DNA of 64,000 nucleotides from Synechococcus sp. UW179A. Its GTDB lineage: Bacteria; Cyanobacteriota; Cyanobacteriia; PCC-6307; Cyanobiaceae. This document shows, in pieces, positions 18,648 through 28,977 of the stretch; within the stretch, counting starts at the first letter, position 1, and each line of letters begins with the position of its first letter. The DNA is taken from NCBI RefSeq assembly GCF_900473965.1, contig NZ_UCNJ01000009.1, positions 25,591 to 89,590 on the forward strand, written 5' to 3'. The notes beneath the pieces are model-generated. The model saw nothing but the letters and a program-made list of their open reading frames with translations, was not told where the DNA came from and did no database searches. A program made the translations under genes and the position numbers.

Positions 18648-19724
18648 ATGGCAGCCAAGACCTACCTGGCAGGCGATCTTGGAGGCACAAAGACACTCCT
18701 CAGCATCTACAGGGAGGTTGATGGGCAGCTGAAGAAAGAGCACAGCCGCCGCTACAAATCAGCCGATTGGCACGATCTCGAGTCGATGCTCAAGCATTTT
18801 CTAGATCAAACACCTGCCGAGCTTCCAAGACCAACCACGAGTTGTATTGCCGTTGCCGGGCCTGTGCATCAGGGCAGCGCAAAGCTCACCAATCTGCCCT
18901 GGCAGATGAGCCAGACATCTCTATGCGCTGCAACGGGGTTGCAAGATCTGGAACTGGTCAATGACTTCGCTGTACTGGTGCATGGGCTTTCCCATTTCAG
19001 TCACGAACAGCAGGTGGTGCTGCAGACTGGACGGGACCGCTCAACTCCCGCACCTGCCGGAGCCGAAAACGGACCTGTGGCCATTCTCGGTGCGGGAACC
19101 GGCCTCGGCATGGCGCGCGGACTGCCCACGCCAAACGGTTGGCTTGCCTTACCCAGTGAAGGCGGGCATCGGGAATTTGCACCGCGAACCGAGGCGGAAT
19201 GGGAATTAGCTCAGTGGCTTAAACAGGACCTTGGACTGCCACGTTTGTCCATCGAGCGGATAGTCAGTGGCACAGGGCTTGGGCATGTGATGAATTGGCT
19301 GCTTCATCGTCAGACGGGGATCCAGCATTGTCTGATGGCTCACGCCCACGCCTGGCGCACCCTGTCTGCCGATCAACCGGGCTATCAAGATCTCCCGTTC
19401 TTCACAGGCAAAGCAGCCGCAGACGGTGATCACTTAGCTAGCGAAGCACTGAAACTCTGGCTTGGAGCCTATGGATCCGTCGCTGGAGACCTGGCACTCC
19501 AGGAGCTCTGCATCGGAGGGCTCTGGATCGGAGGAGGAACGGCCCAGAAGAACCTGGTTGGCCTTAGCTCCAAGCAGTTTCTGGAGCCAATGCGTTCCAA
19601 AGGACGGTTTCGTTCTCTGATCGAGGGTTTGACCATCCGTGCGGTGATTGATCCGGAGGCCGGATTGTTTAGCGCTGCTTGCCGTGCACGTCATCTCTTG
19701 GAGTCGGGTGGGACACTGGCCTGA
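18648..19724 (+). CDS. glk: glucokinase (Glk family)
   Basis: ATP-dependent glucose kinase of the bacterial Glk family (358 aa). Visible motifs are the phosphate-binding AGDLGGTKTLLSIY, the sugar-binding AVAGPVHQGSAKLTNLPW and ELVNDFAVLVHG with the catalytic Asp, and the adenosine-binding GAGTGLGMARGL and PSEGGHREFAPR. It feeds glucose, for example from glycogen or uptake, into glycolysis or the pentose phosphate pathway. A second glucokinase-like gene of the ROK type is at 30691. The thrB gene begins 14 bp downstream. Confidence 0.93.
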   Translation: MAAKTYLAGDLGGTKTLLSIYREVDGQLKKEHSRRYKSADWHDLESMLKHFLDQTPAELPRPTTSCIAVAGPVHQGSAKLTNLPWQMSQTSLCAATGLQDLELVNDFAVLVHGLSHFSHEQQVVLQTGRDRSTPAPAGAENGPVAILGAGTGLGMARGLPTPNGWLALPSEGGHREFAPRTEAEWELAQWLKQDLGLPRLSIERIVSGTGLGHVMNWLLHRQTGIQHCLMAHAHAWRTLSADQPGYQDLPFFTGKAAADGDHLASEALKLWLGAYGSVAGDLALQELCIGGLWIGGGTAQKNLVGLSSKQFLEPMRSKGRFRSLIEGLTIRAVIDPEAGLFSAACRARHLLESGGTLA

Positions 19725-19738
19725 GTAGAGCAGCAGGG

Positions 19739-20686
19739 ATGGCGCAGCCGCGCATAGGCCAGACCGTGGTGGTGGATGTACCAGCCACCACCGCCAACAT
19801 CGGGCCAGGCTTTGACTGCCTTGGCGCCGCACTGGATCTCAACAATCGCTTCACGATGCGACGCATCGAAGGCCATGGAGAGCGTTTTGAGCTGATTATC
19901 GAAGGGCAAGAGGGATCACACCTGCGAGGAGGTGCTGAAAATCTCGTGTACAGAGCCGCTCAACGCGTCTGGAAAGCGGCTGGAGAAGAACCATTTGCCC
20001 TTGAAGCAAGGGTACGTCTTGCCGTGCCTCCTGCAAGAGGACTGGGCAGCAGCGCCACGGCAATCGTGGCAGGGCTTGTAGGAGCCAACGCACTCGTTGG
20101 AGAGCCTCTGAGTCGGGAGAAACTGCTGGAGCTTGCGATCGATATCGAAGGGCATCCCGACAATGTTGTGCCCTCGCTGCTGGGCGGCCTCTGCATGACG
20201 GCCAAGGCCGCCTCACAACGCTGGAGGGTTGTGCGCTGCGAATGGATGAATAGCGTTAAGGCTGTTGTAGCGATTCCAGCGATACGGCTGAGCACTAGTG
20301 AAGCCCGTCGCGCCATGCCCAAGGCTGTTCCAGTGAGCGATGCAGTGGTCAATCTGGGTGCACTGACTCTGCTGCTCCAGGGTTTGCGCACCGGGAACGG
20401 CGACCTGATCTCGGATGGGATGCACGACAGGCTGCATGAGCCCTATCGCTGGCGATTGATCAAGGGCGGACAGGAGGTCAAAGAAGCCGCTCTGGCGGCA
20501 GGAGCCTGGGGATGCGCCATCAGTGGAGCCGGTCCAAGCATTCTGGCCCTCTGCTGCGAAGAGCATGGTGCCGCCGTGAGCCAGGCGATGGTGAAAGCAT
20601 GGGAGTCCGTGGGTGTTGCCAGTCGCGCACCGCTGCTCAGCCTTCAAACAGCAGGCAGTCACTGGCAGCCCAAGGATGCAGGCTGA
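19739..20686 (+). CDS. thrB: homoserine kinase
   Basis: Phosphorylates L-homoserine in threonine synthesis. It is a GHMP kinase of 315 residues: VPATTANIGPGFDCLG at the start, the ATP loop VPPARGLGSSATAIVAG near residue 95, and WGCAISGAGPSILALC near the C-terminus. The ATG at 19739 is the family start; the frame is open earlier but overlaps glk. Confidence 0.95.
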   Translation: MAQPRIGQTVVVDVPATTANIGPGFDCLGAALDLNNRFTMRRIEGHGERFELIIEGQEGSHLRGGAENLVYRAAQRVWKAAGEEPFALEARVRLAVPPARGLGSSATAIVAGLVGANALVGEPLSREKLLELAIDIEGHPDNVVPSLLGGLCMTAKAASQRWRVVRCEWMNSVKAVVAIPAIRLSTSEARRAMPKAVPVSDAVVNLGALTLLLQGLRTGNGDLISDGMHDRLHEPYRWRLIKGGQEVKEAALAAGAWGCAISGAGPSILALCCEEHGAAVSQAMVKAWESVGVASRAPLLSLQTAGSHWQPKDAG

Positions 20687-20758
20687 GCCCATAGCTGGGT
20701 AGAAGTACTCAGGAGAGGCCCCGGAGCTGATAAGTTCAATCACAATCTTGGGAGTTCC

Positions 20759-22330
20759 ATGGACGCCAACCTGCCGCTGTCGGCTGCGTCCGACGCAGGG
20801 TTCCCCTGGCTCTCGCTGATCGTGCTGCTTCCTGCAGCTGCAGCGCTGTTGATGCCGCTTCTCCCAGGAGAAGATCAGAACACTTCACCGATTCCACGCA
20901 ATCTCACGATTGCCGTCCTGCTGGCTGATCTCGGTCTGATGATCGTTGCGTTCAGCCGTCACTACGACCCGCTGGACAGTCAGCTTCAGCTCGTGGAACG
21001 GGTCAATTGGGTGCCTGCGATCGGCCTGGAGTGGTCCCTTGGAGCCGACGGACTGTCAGCTCCACTCGTTGTGCTCAGCGGTCTGGTCACGCTGCTAACA
21101 GTGGCCGCCAGCTGGAACATCACGCATAAATCCAGGCTCTATTTCGCACTGCTGCTTGTGCAGGCCTCTGCTCAGGCCCTGGTGTTTCTGTCCCAGGACT
21201 TCCTGCTGTTCTTCCTTGCCTGGGAGCTGGAACTGGTGCCGGTTTACCTGCTGATTGCCATCTGGGGCGGTCAGAACCGTCAGTACGCAGCAACCAAATT
21301 CATTCTCTACACAGCTCTGGCATCTCTGTTGATCCTGATCAGTGGCCTGGCCATCGCCAATTCCGGAGACAGCTTCACACTCAACATGACGGAAATGGCC
21401 CAGCGCTCCCCCGGAGGCAGCTTCGGCCTGCTCTGCTACCTGGGCTTCCTGGTGGGATTCGGCGTGAAATTACCGATTTTCCCCCTGCATACCTGGCTTC
21501 CGGATGCCCACGGTGAAGCGAATGCTCCGGTCTCAATGCTGCTTGCAGGCGTTCTGCTCAAAATGGGCGGTTACGCGCTGCTGCGCTTCAACGTACAGAT
21601 GCTGCCCGAAGCCCATCTGGTGCTGGCACCGGCTCTGATCATTCTCGGAATCGTCAACATCGTTTATGGCGCTCTCAACGCTTTCGCCCAGGACAACGTG
21701 AAGCGCAGAATCGCCTGCAGCTCAGTCAGTCATATGGGTTTTGTGCTGGTGGGCATCGGCGCCGTCGATGCGCTCGGCCTCAGCGGAGCCATGCTGCAGA
21801 TGATCAGTCATGGTCTGATTGCTGCAGCGATGTTCTTCGTCACAGGCTGCTTCTACGAACGCACCAAGACTCTCTCCATCCCCAACATGGGAGGCCTGGC
21901 CAAAGCCCTACCGATCACATTCGCCTTTTTCCTTGCCAGCTCTTTAGCCTCACTGGCCCTACCGGGCATGAGCGGCTTCATCAGCGAAATCACAGTGTTC
22001 CTCGGCATCACCAGTCAGGACAGCTTCACCACCTTTTTCAGAGTCACGACCATCGTGCTGGCAGCTATCGGGCTTGTCCTCACGCCCATCTACCTGCTGT
22101 CGATGTGCCGGAGAGTGTTTTTCGGACCACGAATTCCCGCACTCGCTTTCGTGAAGGACATGCGCCCTCGCGAAGCGGTAATCGGACTCACCCTGCTTGT
22201 CCCCACACTGGTGATCGGATTCTGGCCTCGGATCGCCATGGATCTCTATGAGGCATCCACCGATGCCCTTGCCTCCGATCTGGCAAGTCACACGGTTGTT
22301 GCTGCCCGTGCCCTTCTCCCCACCGGCTGA
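20759..22330 (+). CDS. ndhD: NAD(P)H-quinone oxidoreductase subunit 4 (NdhD)
   Basis: A proton-pumping antiporter-like subunit of the thylakoid NDH-1 complex, which takes part in respiration and cyclic electron flow. The 523 residues have about 14 membrane helices. Key charged residues are visible in [15 protein letters not shown] (the conserved Glu), in [22 protein letters not shown], and in [19 protein letters not shown] (the lysine). Its length and motifs fit a standard NdhD1/D2. Sequence alone does not distinguish it from the CO2-uptake forms D3/D4, though it does not stand beside ndhF3 or cupA. Confidence 0.93.
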   Translation: MDANLPLSAASDAGFPWLSLIVLLPAAAALLMPLLPGEDQNTSPIPRNLTIAVLLADLGLMIVAFSRHYDPLDSQLQLVERVNWVPAIGLEWSLGADGLSAPLVVLSGLVTLLTVAASWNITHKSRLYFALLLVQASAQALVFLSQDFLLFFLAWELELVPVYLLIAIWGGQNRQYAATKFILYTALASLLILISGLAIANSGDSFTLNMTEMAQRSPGGSFGLLCYLGFLVGFGVKLPIFPLHTWLPDAHGEANAPVSMLLAGVLLKMGGYALLRFNVQMLPEAHLVLAPALIILGIVNIVYGALNAFAQDNVKRRIACSSVSHMGFVLVGIGAVDALGLSGAMLQMISHGLIAAAMFFVTGCFYERTKTLSIPNMGGLAKALPITFAFFLASSLASLALPGMSGFISEITVFLGITSQDSFTTFFRVTTIVLAAIGLVLTPIYLLSMCRRVFFGPRIPALAFVKDMRPREAVIGLTLLVPTLVIGFWPRIAMDLYEASTDALASDLASHTVVAARALLPTG

Positions 22331-22336
22331 TCACCC

Positions 22337-24454
22337 ATGAGTACCCCAGAACTGCTGCGCGGCAAAGGTCTTCCTCGCTTTGAGGCCATCGACGCTGAGC
22401 AGGTCAACAAGGAGATCCCTGTCCTGCTGACCACGCTGAACGATCAGCTGGAGACTCTGGAAACATCGCTGCAGCAGCGCCTCGCGGCAGCCTCACCCCT
22501 GAGATGGGACGAGCTGATGCCCAGCCTGCATCAGCTTGGTGAGCGGCTGCGCTGGAGCTGGGGGGTGGTGAGTCATCTCACCGGTGTCCGCAACACCCCT
22601 GAGCTGCGTGAGGCCCATGCAAAACAGCAACCCGAAGTGGTGCGCTTCAGCAATCGCCTCGGCCAGAGCCAGGTGCTGCACGAAGCTCTCAGCAAACTGA
22701 AAACATCCCCCGCTCAACCGCTGGACGGCACACAAACACGCATCCTCGATGCTGAGCTTCTCTCGATGCAGCATCGCGGAGTTGGCCTGAGAGGACATGA
22801 GCAGGCTGATTTCAACAGCACCAGTGAGCGGCTCGCCGCTCTCTCGACCAGTTTCAGCAATCACGTACTGGATGCCACGCAGAGCTGGAGTCTGGTGATC
22901 CACAACCGTGATCAGCTTCAGGGGGTTCCAGACCGTGCCCTGGCGATCCTCGCTTCAGCTGCAGCAGAAGCCGGGGATCAATCAGCTGATGGTTCAGCAC
23001 CAACCGCTGCTGAAGGCCCCTGGCGTCTGGGTCTGGACATGCCGCGCTACATCCCGGTCATCACCCACGCCAAGGACCGAAACCTGCGTGAAACCCTCTA
23101 TAAGGCACACGTGAGCCGGGCCAGCCATGGCGATCTGGACAACGCACCCCTAATCGAGGAAATCCTGCAGCTGCGGCGTGAGCAGGCATCACGGCTCGGG
23201 TACTCCAACTGGGCGGAGCTCAGCCTTGCCTCAAAAATGGCGGATGATGTTCCAGCTGTTGAGTCACTGCTCGAAGAGCTGAGATCTTCAGCGATGCCTG
23301 TGGCTCAACAGGAACTCCAGGAACTGCGTGAATGCGCCTTGAGCCATGGTGCCCTAGAAGCCGATGCACTGGCGCCATGGGATGTGAACCACTGGGCAGA
23401 GCAGCTGAGACGCGAACGTTTCGATCTCGATCAGGAAGCTCTGCGTCCCTGGTTTCCTCTCCCCCAGGTGCTCGAGGGGCTGTTCAGCCTCTGTGAACGC
23501 TTATTCAGCATCCGTATCAAGGCCGCAGACGGTGAGGCACCCATCTGGAATGAGGATGTGCGCTTCTTCCGAGTGATGGACTGCAGCGGCGAGAATCTGG
23601 CGGCCTTTTATCTGGACCCTTTCAGCCGTCCCGCTAGCAAACGCGGCGGTGCATGGATGGATGAATGCCTGAGTCGTCAACGCAATGCCGACGGTGATCT
23701 CACCCTGCCGGTGGCTTACCTGATCTGCAATCAGACACCTCCCTCAGGAGACACACCCAGCCTGATGAGCTTCGAAGAGGTGGAAACCCTTTTCCATGAA
23801 TTCGGTCATGGCCTCCAGCACATGCTCACCACGGTTGAGCATCCGGAAGCAGCTGGGATTAACAACGTGGAATGGGACGCCGTGGAGCTTCCAAGCCAGT
23901 TCATGGAGAACTGGTGTCTCGATCGAAGCACCCTGATGGGGATGGCACGCCACTGGCAGACGGAAGAGCCTCTACCAGAGGCCGACTATCAGAAGCTCTG
24001 CAGCAGCCGCACCTTCATGCAGGGGAATGGCACGCTTCGACAGGTCCATTTCGCTTTGACCGACCTGCGCCTCCACAGCCAATGGACCCCGGAGCTGAAG
24101 ATCAGTCCGGATGCATTCCGTCGCCGCATCGCTGAAACCACCAGCGTGCTGCAACCGGTGGAGGAAGACCGCTTCCTCTGCGCCTTCGGCCATATCTTTG
24201 CAGGCGGTTACGCCGCTGGCTATTACTCCTACAAATGGGCCGAGGTGCTCAGCGCCGATGCATTTGCCGCCTTTGAGGAAGTGGGTCTGGAGAAAGACGA
24301 TGACGTCGCTGCCACAGGTGAACGTTTCCGCAACACCGTCCTCAGCCTGGGTGGCAGTCTGCGGCCTGCCGAGGTCTATCGACGTTTCCGCGGCAGGGAC
24401 GCGACCAGCGCTGCGCTCATCCGCCATACCGGTCTGGCGGTCTCGGCGTCCTGA
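22337..24454 (+). CDS. prlC: oligopeptidase A (M3 metallopeptidase)
   Basis: A zinc-dependent cytoplasmic oligopeptidase of the thimet family that degrades short peptides. The 705 residues have the HExxH zinc motif in ETLFHEFGHGLQHML and the third ligand (Glu) in the downstream GINNVEWDAVELPSQFMENW. The C-terminal HIFAGGYAAGYYSYKWAEVL is also typical of the family. The gene begins 6 bp after ndhD, so the two may be cotranscribed, although their functions are unrelated. Confidence 0.93.
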   Translation: MSTPELLRGKGLPRFEAIDAEQVNKEIPVLLTTLNDQLETLETSLQQRLAAASPLRWDELMPSLHQLGERLRWSWGVVSHLTGVRNTPELREAHAKQQPEVVRFSNRLGQSQVLHEALSKLKTSPAQPLDGTQTRILDAELLSMQHRGVGLRGHEQADFNSTSERLAALSTSFSNHVLDATQSWSLVIHNRDQLQGVPDRALAILASAAAEAGDQSADGSAPTAAEGPWRLGLDMPRYIPVITHAKDRNLRETLYKAHVSRASHGDLDNAPLIEEILQLRREQASRLGYSNWAELSLASKMADDVPAVESLLEELRSSAMPVAQQELQELRECALSHGALEADALAPWDVNHWAEQLRRERFDLDQEALRPWFPLPQVLEGLFSLCERLFSIRIKAADGEAPIWNEDVRFFRVMDCSGENLAAFYLDPFSRPASKRGGAWMDECLSRQRNADGDLTLPVAYLICNQTPPSGDTPSLMSFEEVETLFHEFGHGLQHMLTTVEHPEAAGINNVEWDAVELPSQFMENWCLDRSTLMGMARHWQTEEPLPEADYQKLCSSRTFMQGNGTLRQVHFALTDLRLHSQWTPELKISPDAFRRRIAETTSVLQPVEEDRFLCAFGHIFAGGYAAGYYSYKWAEVLSADAFAAFEEVGLEKDDDVAATGERFRNTVLSLGGSLRPAEVYRRFRGRDATSAALIRHTGLAVSAS

Positions 24455-24473
24455 TCAGAATGAGGCCTGAGCC

Positions 24474-25943
24474 ATGGCAGACAATCTGCTCAGGCTCAGT
24501 GCAACCTGGGGCCATTCCGCTGACGACGGCACCGATCTAGCTCCTCTGATTGCGCTGGATGAAGCACTGGAGCAGAGCAGCTTGCGGCGCGGGATCAGTC
24601 GTGATGCGTTTCTCAAAGAGCTGCTCAGCGATCTGCACCATCAACGTTTGATCCCGCTGTTACTAATGCTTCCAAGGCGTTGGCGCGGACAAAGCGCCAG
24701 CCTGCCGGAACATCTGCGCAGCTTGGGAAGCCTGCTGGAAAACAATCTTTTCAGCCCATTGTTAGGGGCGACCCTGGCCGATGATCTGCAGCACATCCTG
24801 CCCGCAGTCTCCAAACCCTCAGCAATCAATGCCCTTGATCGCTGGTGTCAACGACAGATCTCCATCAGCCCAGAACAGTCCCTGGCACTGCCGCAAACCC
24901 TCGAAGCTCTTTGGTCCATCACGGCAGACGCCATTGAGAAATTGCCGGTCATGAAAAAGGAAACCTCTGGAACTCTGGCGAAGATCAGTGCCATGGGTGG
25001 GGTTCTGACCTGGAGCAACTGCGGACTCCCCAACGTGCAGGCAGAACCTGAGCGGCGGCGCAACAGTCTGCTGGCACAGATCCTCAACGTGCTGGGGAGT
25101 AACCGACTGCCCAGAGCAGGGACTACATCCGAATTGTTCAGGTTCGAGGGAGTCAGCAGTGGTCGTGCGTTGCTGAACCACCTCCATAACAAGGGCTGGC
25201 AGTCTCGCGCCCGCTTCCGGTCCAGCGTCGCCACTTTCGGCCTCGGTGCCAGCACTTTCATCGGTGAGCAATGGAAACAGATCCCGCTGGGAGTGCCGTA
25301 TCGCACCGGTCTTCTCGATCCAAAAGGAGAAGAGATGCAGGCGCTGATGCCCCACTGTTCCGTGGAGATGGAACTGCAGCCTCCTGGCAGCTCACCGGTT
25401 CTATTGCAGTACTACCAGGGCGCTGAAGGATTAAATGGCTGGGCAGGCCTGAATGAGCTGCATCGTCCCTGGCAGAACGAACGGAGCAATGGCACCGTTG
25501 CCTATCAAGCCACCGAACTCAGCGGCGAACAACTGGAAGAGACCCTCGATCTCTGCGAACTCATCGGAGCCGTCCACAACAACGAAGCCCAGTTCAGCCA
25601 TCTCCATATGGGTGGATACGGAGCGTTGGGTTTCTGCATCGATTCCACAGCACTGGTGGAGCAGGCGATGACGGGACGCACCAATCTGTTCCCACTTGCA
25701 CTCGGAGACCTTTGGCGTCAGCGATTGCACCGACAGTTGCAACAGCAACTGGATGCGGGCCTGCAAGCGACCGACGACAGCGTGAACCGCTACCGACTTG
25801 CCCTGGACGAGCTGCCCCAGGACCTCTTCCATGACAACCAATCTCGCCCCGAGGCTCATCGAAGATTGAAAGCGAGCCAGCCACGACACAGCCCTTTCGC
25901 GCTGGTGCGCGCTCTCAACGGGGAGTTCTCAACGGAGGACTGA
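24474..25943 (+). CDS. conserved-looking 489-aa hypothetical protein
   Basis: A long soluble protein that I do not recognise. It is rich in Leu and Gln, with an N-terminal helical part (ALDEALEQSSLRRGISRDAF, LLLMLPRRW) and a mixed alpha/beta C-terminal half (for example FGLGASTFIGEQWKQIPLG and LIGAVHNNEAQFSHLHMGGY). There is no signal peptide or membrane helix. It follows prlC by 20 bp. Its tail overlaps by about 29 bp the tail of the convergent membrane hydrolase gene at 25915, so one of the two C-termini is constrained by the other. Confidence 0.75.
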   Translation: MADNLLRLSATWGHSADDGTDLAPLIALDEALEQSSLRRGISRDAFLKELLSDLHHQRLIPLLLMLPRRWRGQSASLPEHLRSLGSLLENNLFSPLLGATLADDLQHILPAVSKPSAINALDRWCQRQISISPEQSLALPQTLEALWSITADAIEKLPVMKKETSGTLAKISAMGGVLTWSNCGLPNVQAEPERRRNSLLAQILNVLGSNRLPRAGTTSELFRFEGVSSGRALLNHLHNKGWQSRARFRSSVATFGLGASTFIGEQWKQIPLGVPYRTGLLDPKGEEMQALMPHCSVEMELQPPGSSPVLLQYYQGAEGLNGWAGLNELHRPWQNERSNGTVAYQATELSGEQLEETLDLCELIGAVHNNEAQFSHLHMGGYGALGFCIDSTALVEQAMTGRTNLFPLALGDLWRQRLHRQLQQQLDAGLQATDDSVNRYRLALDELPQDLFHDNQSRPEAHRRLKASQPRHSPFALVRALNGEFSTED

Positions 25944-27042
25944 GCGCTGAACGCTCCAGCTCCCTGCAGATGGCCTCAACCACCGAGCTGCGGAACGCCG
26001 TTGAAAATGGGCCGGAAGAGCCGTTGTGACTCATCCCCTCGATCATGTATCGCTGGATTGCGTGATGTCGTTGCCAACGATTCCAGTTGGAGAGTGGCAG
26101 CAGGGGAAGACGACCGGGATAGGCGATCCGCCCCAGGGCAGCCACGGGATCATGGCTGCCTAACACCATGGCCACGTCATTGAGGGACTCAAGCGCGCCG
26201 TTGCCGCTGAAGACACCACAGACCGTAATCACCTGAACTCTCACACGACAGAGCTGCTGAAGAATCTCAGCGATCCCGATCGCCATCTCTCCACCACCGC
26301 TGTAACCGACGAGGACGATGCGAGAAGCCTGGTGGGGCCGAAAGCCGATCGAATCGAGGCGGCGGGCGATCTTCAACGCCAACTCGTAGTTCATCACCGG
26401 GCCATAACGGCGATCCGAGGAGATTCCAACCTTGATGACGTTGTTCGCCTGCACACAGAAGGCGCAGATGAAGCGAACCAGACCATTGGGGTGATGCTCC
26501 TGCAGGGCAAATAAGCGCTGCCAGAACCACCCGGCGAAGGTGGTCGAACGCAGTCCCGCGTTGGTGATCGTGTAAGCCTCGATCCCTTTCACCAGCATCG
26601 TGTCATCCGCAATCGACTCCTGCAGACAGCTCAGGAAGTCGCTCACACGCGGTGGATGGCTCTCTTCACTCTGGTGAATGCCATCAAGGTAGACGACAAA
26701 GTGACGATGCTCAGCAGAGCCCTCGCTGCCCGATGCAAATAGGCGGCTGGGGTCTGGAAGACCATGCATCCAGCCTTCCCAAAAGACGAAATCGACCATC
26801 ACCGAATAGACGCCAACTAGTGCGACCACCACGACCAGCACGATCCCGAACCAGGTCAGCAGCTCCAGCAGCGATTCCGGTTGCAACAGTGAGGTTGCAT
26901 CCCGACGGACAGCAGTCAGGCCGAGCAGGCCGAGCATGGCAACACAGACCAACGCCACCACCAGCCAACGGCGCACATGCCGAAGACGACGACGTTGATG
27001 CTGGACAGCTGCTTCGGTTTCTACGGGGAGAGACCCTGTCAT
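25915..27042 (-). CDS. membrane-anchored alpha/beta-hydrolase-like protein
   Basis: A protein of 375 residues. Two hydrophobic helices (about residues 26-46 and 62-84) anchor it, and a soluble domain follows. That domain contains VGYSGGGEMAIGIAE, the nucleophile-elbow pattern G-x-S-x-G of alpha/beta hydrolases, and HRHFVVYLDGIHQSE upstream, which could be the oxyanion region. The substrate is unknown. The gene is coupled by an ATGA overlap to the membrane protein at 27039. Confidence 0.75.
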   Translation of the reverse strand: MTGSLPVETEAAVQHQRRRLRHVRRWLVVALVCVAMLGLLGLTAVRRDATSLLQPESLLELLTWFGIVLVVVVALVGVYSVMVDFVFWEGWMHGLPDPSRLFASGSEGSAEHRHFVVYLDGIHQSEESHPPRVSDFLSCLQESIADDTMLVKGIEAYTITNAGLRSTTFAGWFWQRLFALQEHHPNGLVRFICAFCVQANNVIKVGISSDRRYGPVMNYELALKIARRLDSIGFRPHQASRIVLVGYSGGGEMAIGIAEILQQLCRVRVQVITVCGVFSGNGALESLNDVAMVLGSHDPVAALGRIAYPGRLPLLPLSNWNRWQRHHAIQRYMIEGMSHNGSSGPFSTAFRSSVVEAICRELERSALSPPLRTPR

Positions 27043-27590
27043 GGCGACGTCAGGGCTGAAACCTCTGTGGCGAGCATGGCGTAGCTAGTGCGCCAGCGCT
27101 GCGCAAACAGCAAGCCAACCAGCAGCAGGGCGAGCACAAAACCAGGAAGCGCCACCACCAGGCTTGTCTCCAGGGGGATGTTGTAAACCGCCTGAAGCAG
27201 CAACATCACGTTGAGATGGATCCAAGCCAGCAGAGTCACTGCAATCAGATCACTTACGTAAGGAGCAGCCGCCAGCACGTAAAACAAACCGGGCCACATG
27301 GCGGCACCCATACGATTGGCAAAGGTGATCGGTTGCAGAGGAACACCTTCGAGAAGCATCAGCATCAGGCTGTGACAAAGGATTCCGAGCAGAAAAGCCA
27401 AGCTGAGCACCAGGGCATCCACGATCATGTGCATCAGGATTTGGATCGGTGTCAGTCGGTTGGCGAGCAACGCGAACAGATGCGAGGCAGACATCGACAA
27501 TCCAACGCCAACTAGCAGACCGACGCCGGTGTCCATGGCCAGCAGAAGCTGACCCATGGACTGCAGAAATGCCAACAGCTGGTCAGCCAT
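27039..27590 (-). CDS. multi-pass membrane protein (Yip1-like in appearance)
   Basis: A protein of 183 residues with about five hydrophobic helices and almost no soluble part. The pattern FANRMGAAMWPGLFYVLAAAPY and LLGILCHSLMLMLLEG resembles small cyanobacterial Yip1-type membrane proteins, but the resemblance is loose. It overlaps the following hydrolase gene by 4 bp, so the two are probably translated together and might act as a pair. Confidence 0.65.
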   Translation of the reverse strand: MADQLLAFLQSMGQLLLAMDTGVGLLVGVGLSMSASHLFALLANRLTPIQILMHMIVDALVLSLAFLLGILCHSLMLMLLEGVPLQPITFANRMGAAMWPGLFYVLAAAPYVSDLIAVTLLAWIHLNVMLLLQAVYNIPLETSLVVALPGFVLALLLVGLLFAQRWRTSYAMLATEVSALTSP

Positions 27591-27595
27591 CGGCT

Positions 27596-28291
27596 TCAGG
27601 CCTGACGCAGATGGGGACGATTAACGATCCAGATAACGATGATCGAGAGCACGGCGCAGTAGAAGCACCAGACCGAATTGAAAGTTGCGCTGTAAGTGGC
27701 CCACGTGAGGAAGATCGACACGAAAATGAGCACACCAAAAAGCTTCACAGCCTTGTCGCTGACTGCCAGAAGCGGCAGGACAATAAAGCCCCAGTACACC
27801 AACTCACCAACGGGTTCCGTGTTGACGAAGTTGTGAAGGATGCTGTGCAGATCAGAAATGTTGTAAATAAGTCGACCATTGCTGTGTACCGCTGGCTGAA
27901 TCGCCGGCGGGTTGAAGAGCATCGGCACATAGAAGGCGATGCCGAGAACAGTGGCCACGATCGCGACCCATTTCAAGCGTCGTTGTAATCCCTTGGAGTC
28001 CGTACTTCGGCTGATCGACCATGCGCTCCAAGGGATCCAGATCATCCAAAAGCAATAGGCGAAAAAGAGAAAACCGAGGCCACCAATCGTTGCGAGGGGC
28101 TCGATGCCGCCATTGTCGATCGCAGTCCATTCCAGCCCCTCGACAAATTGCTGAACCCCGAAGAAGAACGGCACCAGGGCGAGAGGCTTGTAATCAGGGC
28201 GCTCATGACGCGTAGCCAGATGATGCGAATAAAGACCAAGAGGAACGAGCACGGCTGATGCCGTAAAACTTGCCGAAGCCGAAAAACACAT
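27596..28291 (-). CDS. DUF6629-type membrane protein
   Basis: A protein of 231 residues with about seven predicted helices. The start MCFSASASFTASAVL and the following GLYSHHLATRH, PFFFGVQQFVEGLEW and the C-terminal FNSVWCFYCAVLSI are characteristic of a bacterial membrane family of unknown function that begins MCFSA. The frame runs upstream to 28369, but that would overlap the lipase-like gene at 28362; the ATG at 28291 is the family start. Confidence 0.75.
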   Translation of the reverse strand: MCFSASASFTASAVLVPLGLYSHHLATRHERPDYKPLALVPFFFGVQQFVEGLEWTAIDNGGIEPLATIGGLGFLFFAYCFWMIWIPWSAWSISRSTDSKGLQRRLKWVAIVATVLGIAFYVPMLFNPPAIQPAVHSNGRLIYNISDLHSILHNFVNTEPVGELVYWGFIVLPLLAVSDKAVKLFGVLIFVSIFLTWATYSATFNSVWCFYCAVLSIIVIWIVNRPHLRQA

Positions 28292-28361
28292 GCGCGGCAG
28301 GACATGGATGACATTCAAAGTGTGCCCATCAGCACAGAACATGTCACTGTTCGTGCACCAA

Positions 28362-28976
28362 TCAGTCACTCAGAAGCGTTCTCAGCAAAACATCAAGCGA
28401 TCGGGGATGCGACATCAACTGCTGATGGGTCAATACAGGAACTCTGCTTACGAGTCCTACTGGCAGATGGGCTTGCCACCCCGGGACAACCATCAAATCC
28501 CAGCGACAGTAATAACTGACGCAGTCCAATCCCTTGAGCATCTGCACATCAGCGTTGAGAGAACGCAACAGAGGACTGCCTCGTTTCATGTCGGCAAGCC
28601 CGGCGCACAGCCATGAGGGAATCCATTGAGCCGTGATAGTTCCCCGCTGCGGACTGCCAACACTGACAAAACGATGGGTGCGTTGGGCACCACCTAGCTG
28701 CTGTAGCCAGACACGCCCGATGATGCCGCCCATTGAAAAACCAAGCAGGTCCACCTCCACGTCATCACCCCAGTGCTCACGGATATGAACGTCGAGCTGC
28801 TCCGCCAGGTTGCGCAAAGGAACAGCCCCCAGGCGGTGTGGGAGATGGGGCACCAACAGTGGTACGTCATGCACCTCCAAAAGACGGACCAATCGTCGAA
28901 ATAGATGAGGCGTATCCCAGAGGCCATGCACCAGAACCAGCGGTCGCCGTGATGAAGAAGGCACCGTGGTGGTCAT
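28362..28976 (-). CDS. lipase-like alpha/beta hydrolase
   Basis: A protein of 204 residues with the lipase-class fold: the oxyanion segment LVLVHGLWDTPHLF and the nucleophile elbow LLGFSMGGIIGRVWL, then VSVGSPQRGT typical of triacylglycerol-lipase-like proteins. The substrate is unknown; esters or lipids are likely. I chose the ATG at 28976, which lies 1 bp after the stop of folB; an upstream in-frame ATG at 29006 would overlap folB. Confidence 0.8.
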   Translation of the reverse strand: MTTTVPSSSRRPLVLVHGLWDTPHLFRRLVRLLEVHDVPLLVPHLPHRLGAVPLRNLAEQLDVHIREHWGDDVEVDLLGFSMGGIIGRVWLQQLGGAQRTHRFVSVGSPQRGTITAQWIPSWLCAGLADMKRGSPLLRSLNADVQMLKGLDCVSYYCRWDLMVVPGWQAHLPVGLVSRVPVLTHQQLMSHPRSLDVLLRTLLSD

Positions 28977-28977
28977 A

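Noticed and set aside
19206..19222. Sequence like the start of a tRNA D-arm (TTAGCTCAGTGG)
   Set aside because: It lies inside the glk coding frame and cannot be extended to an acceptor stem or T-arm.
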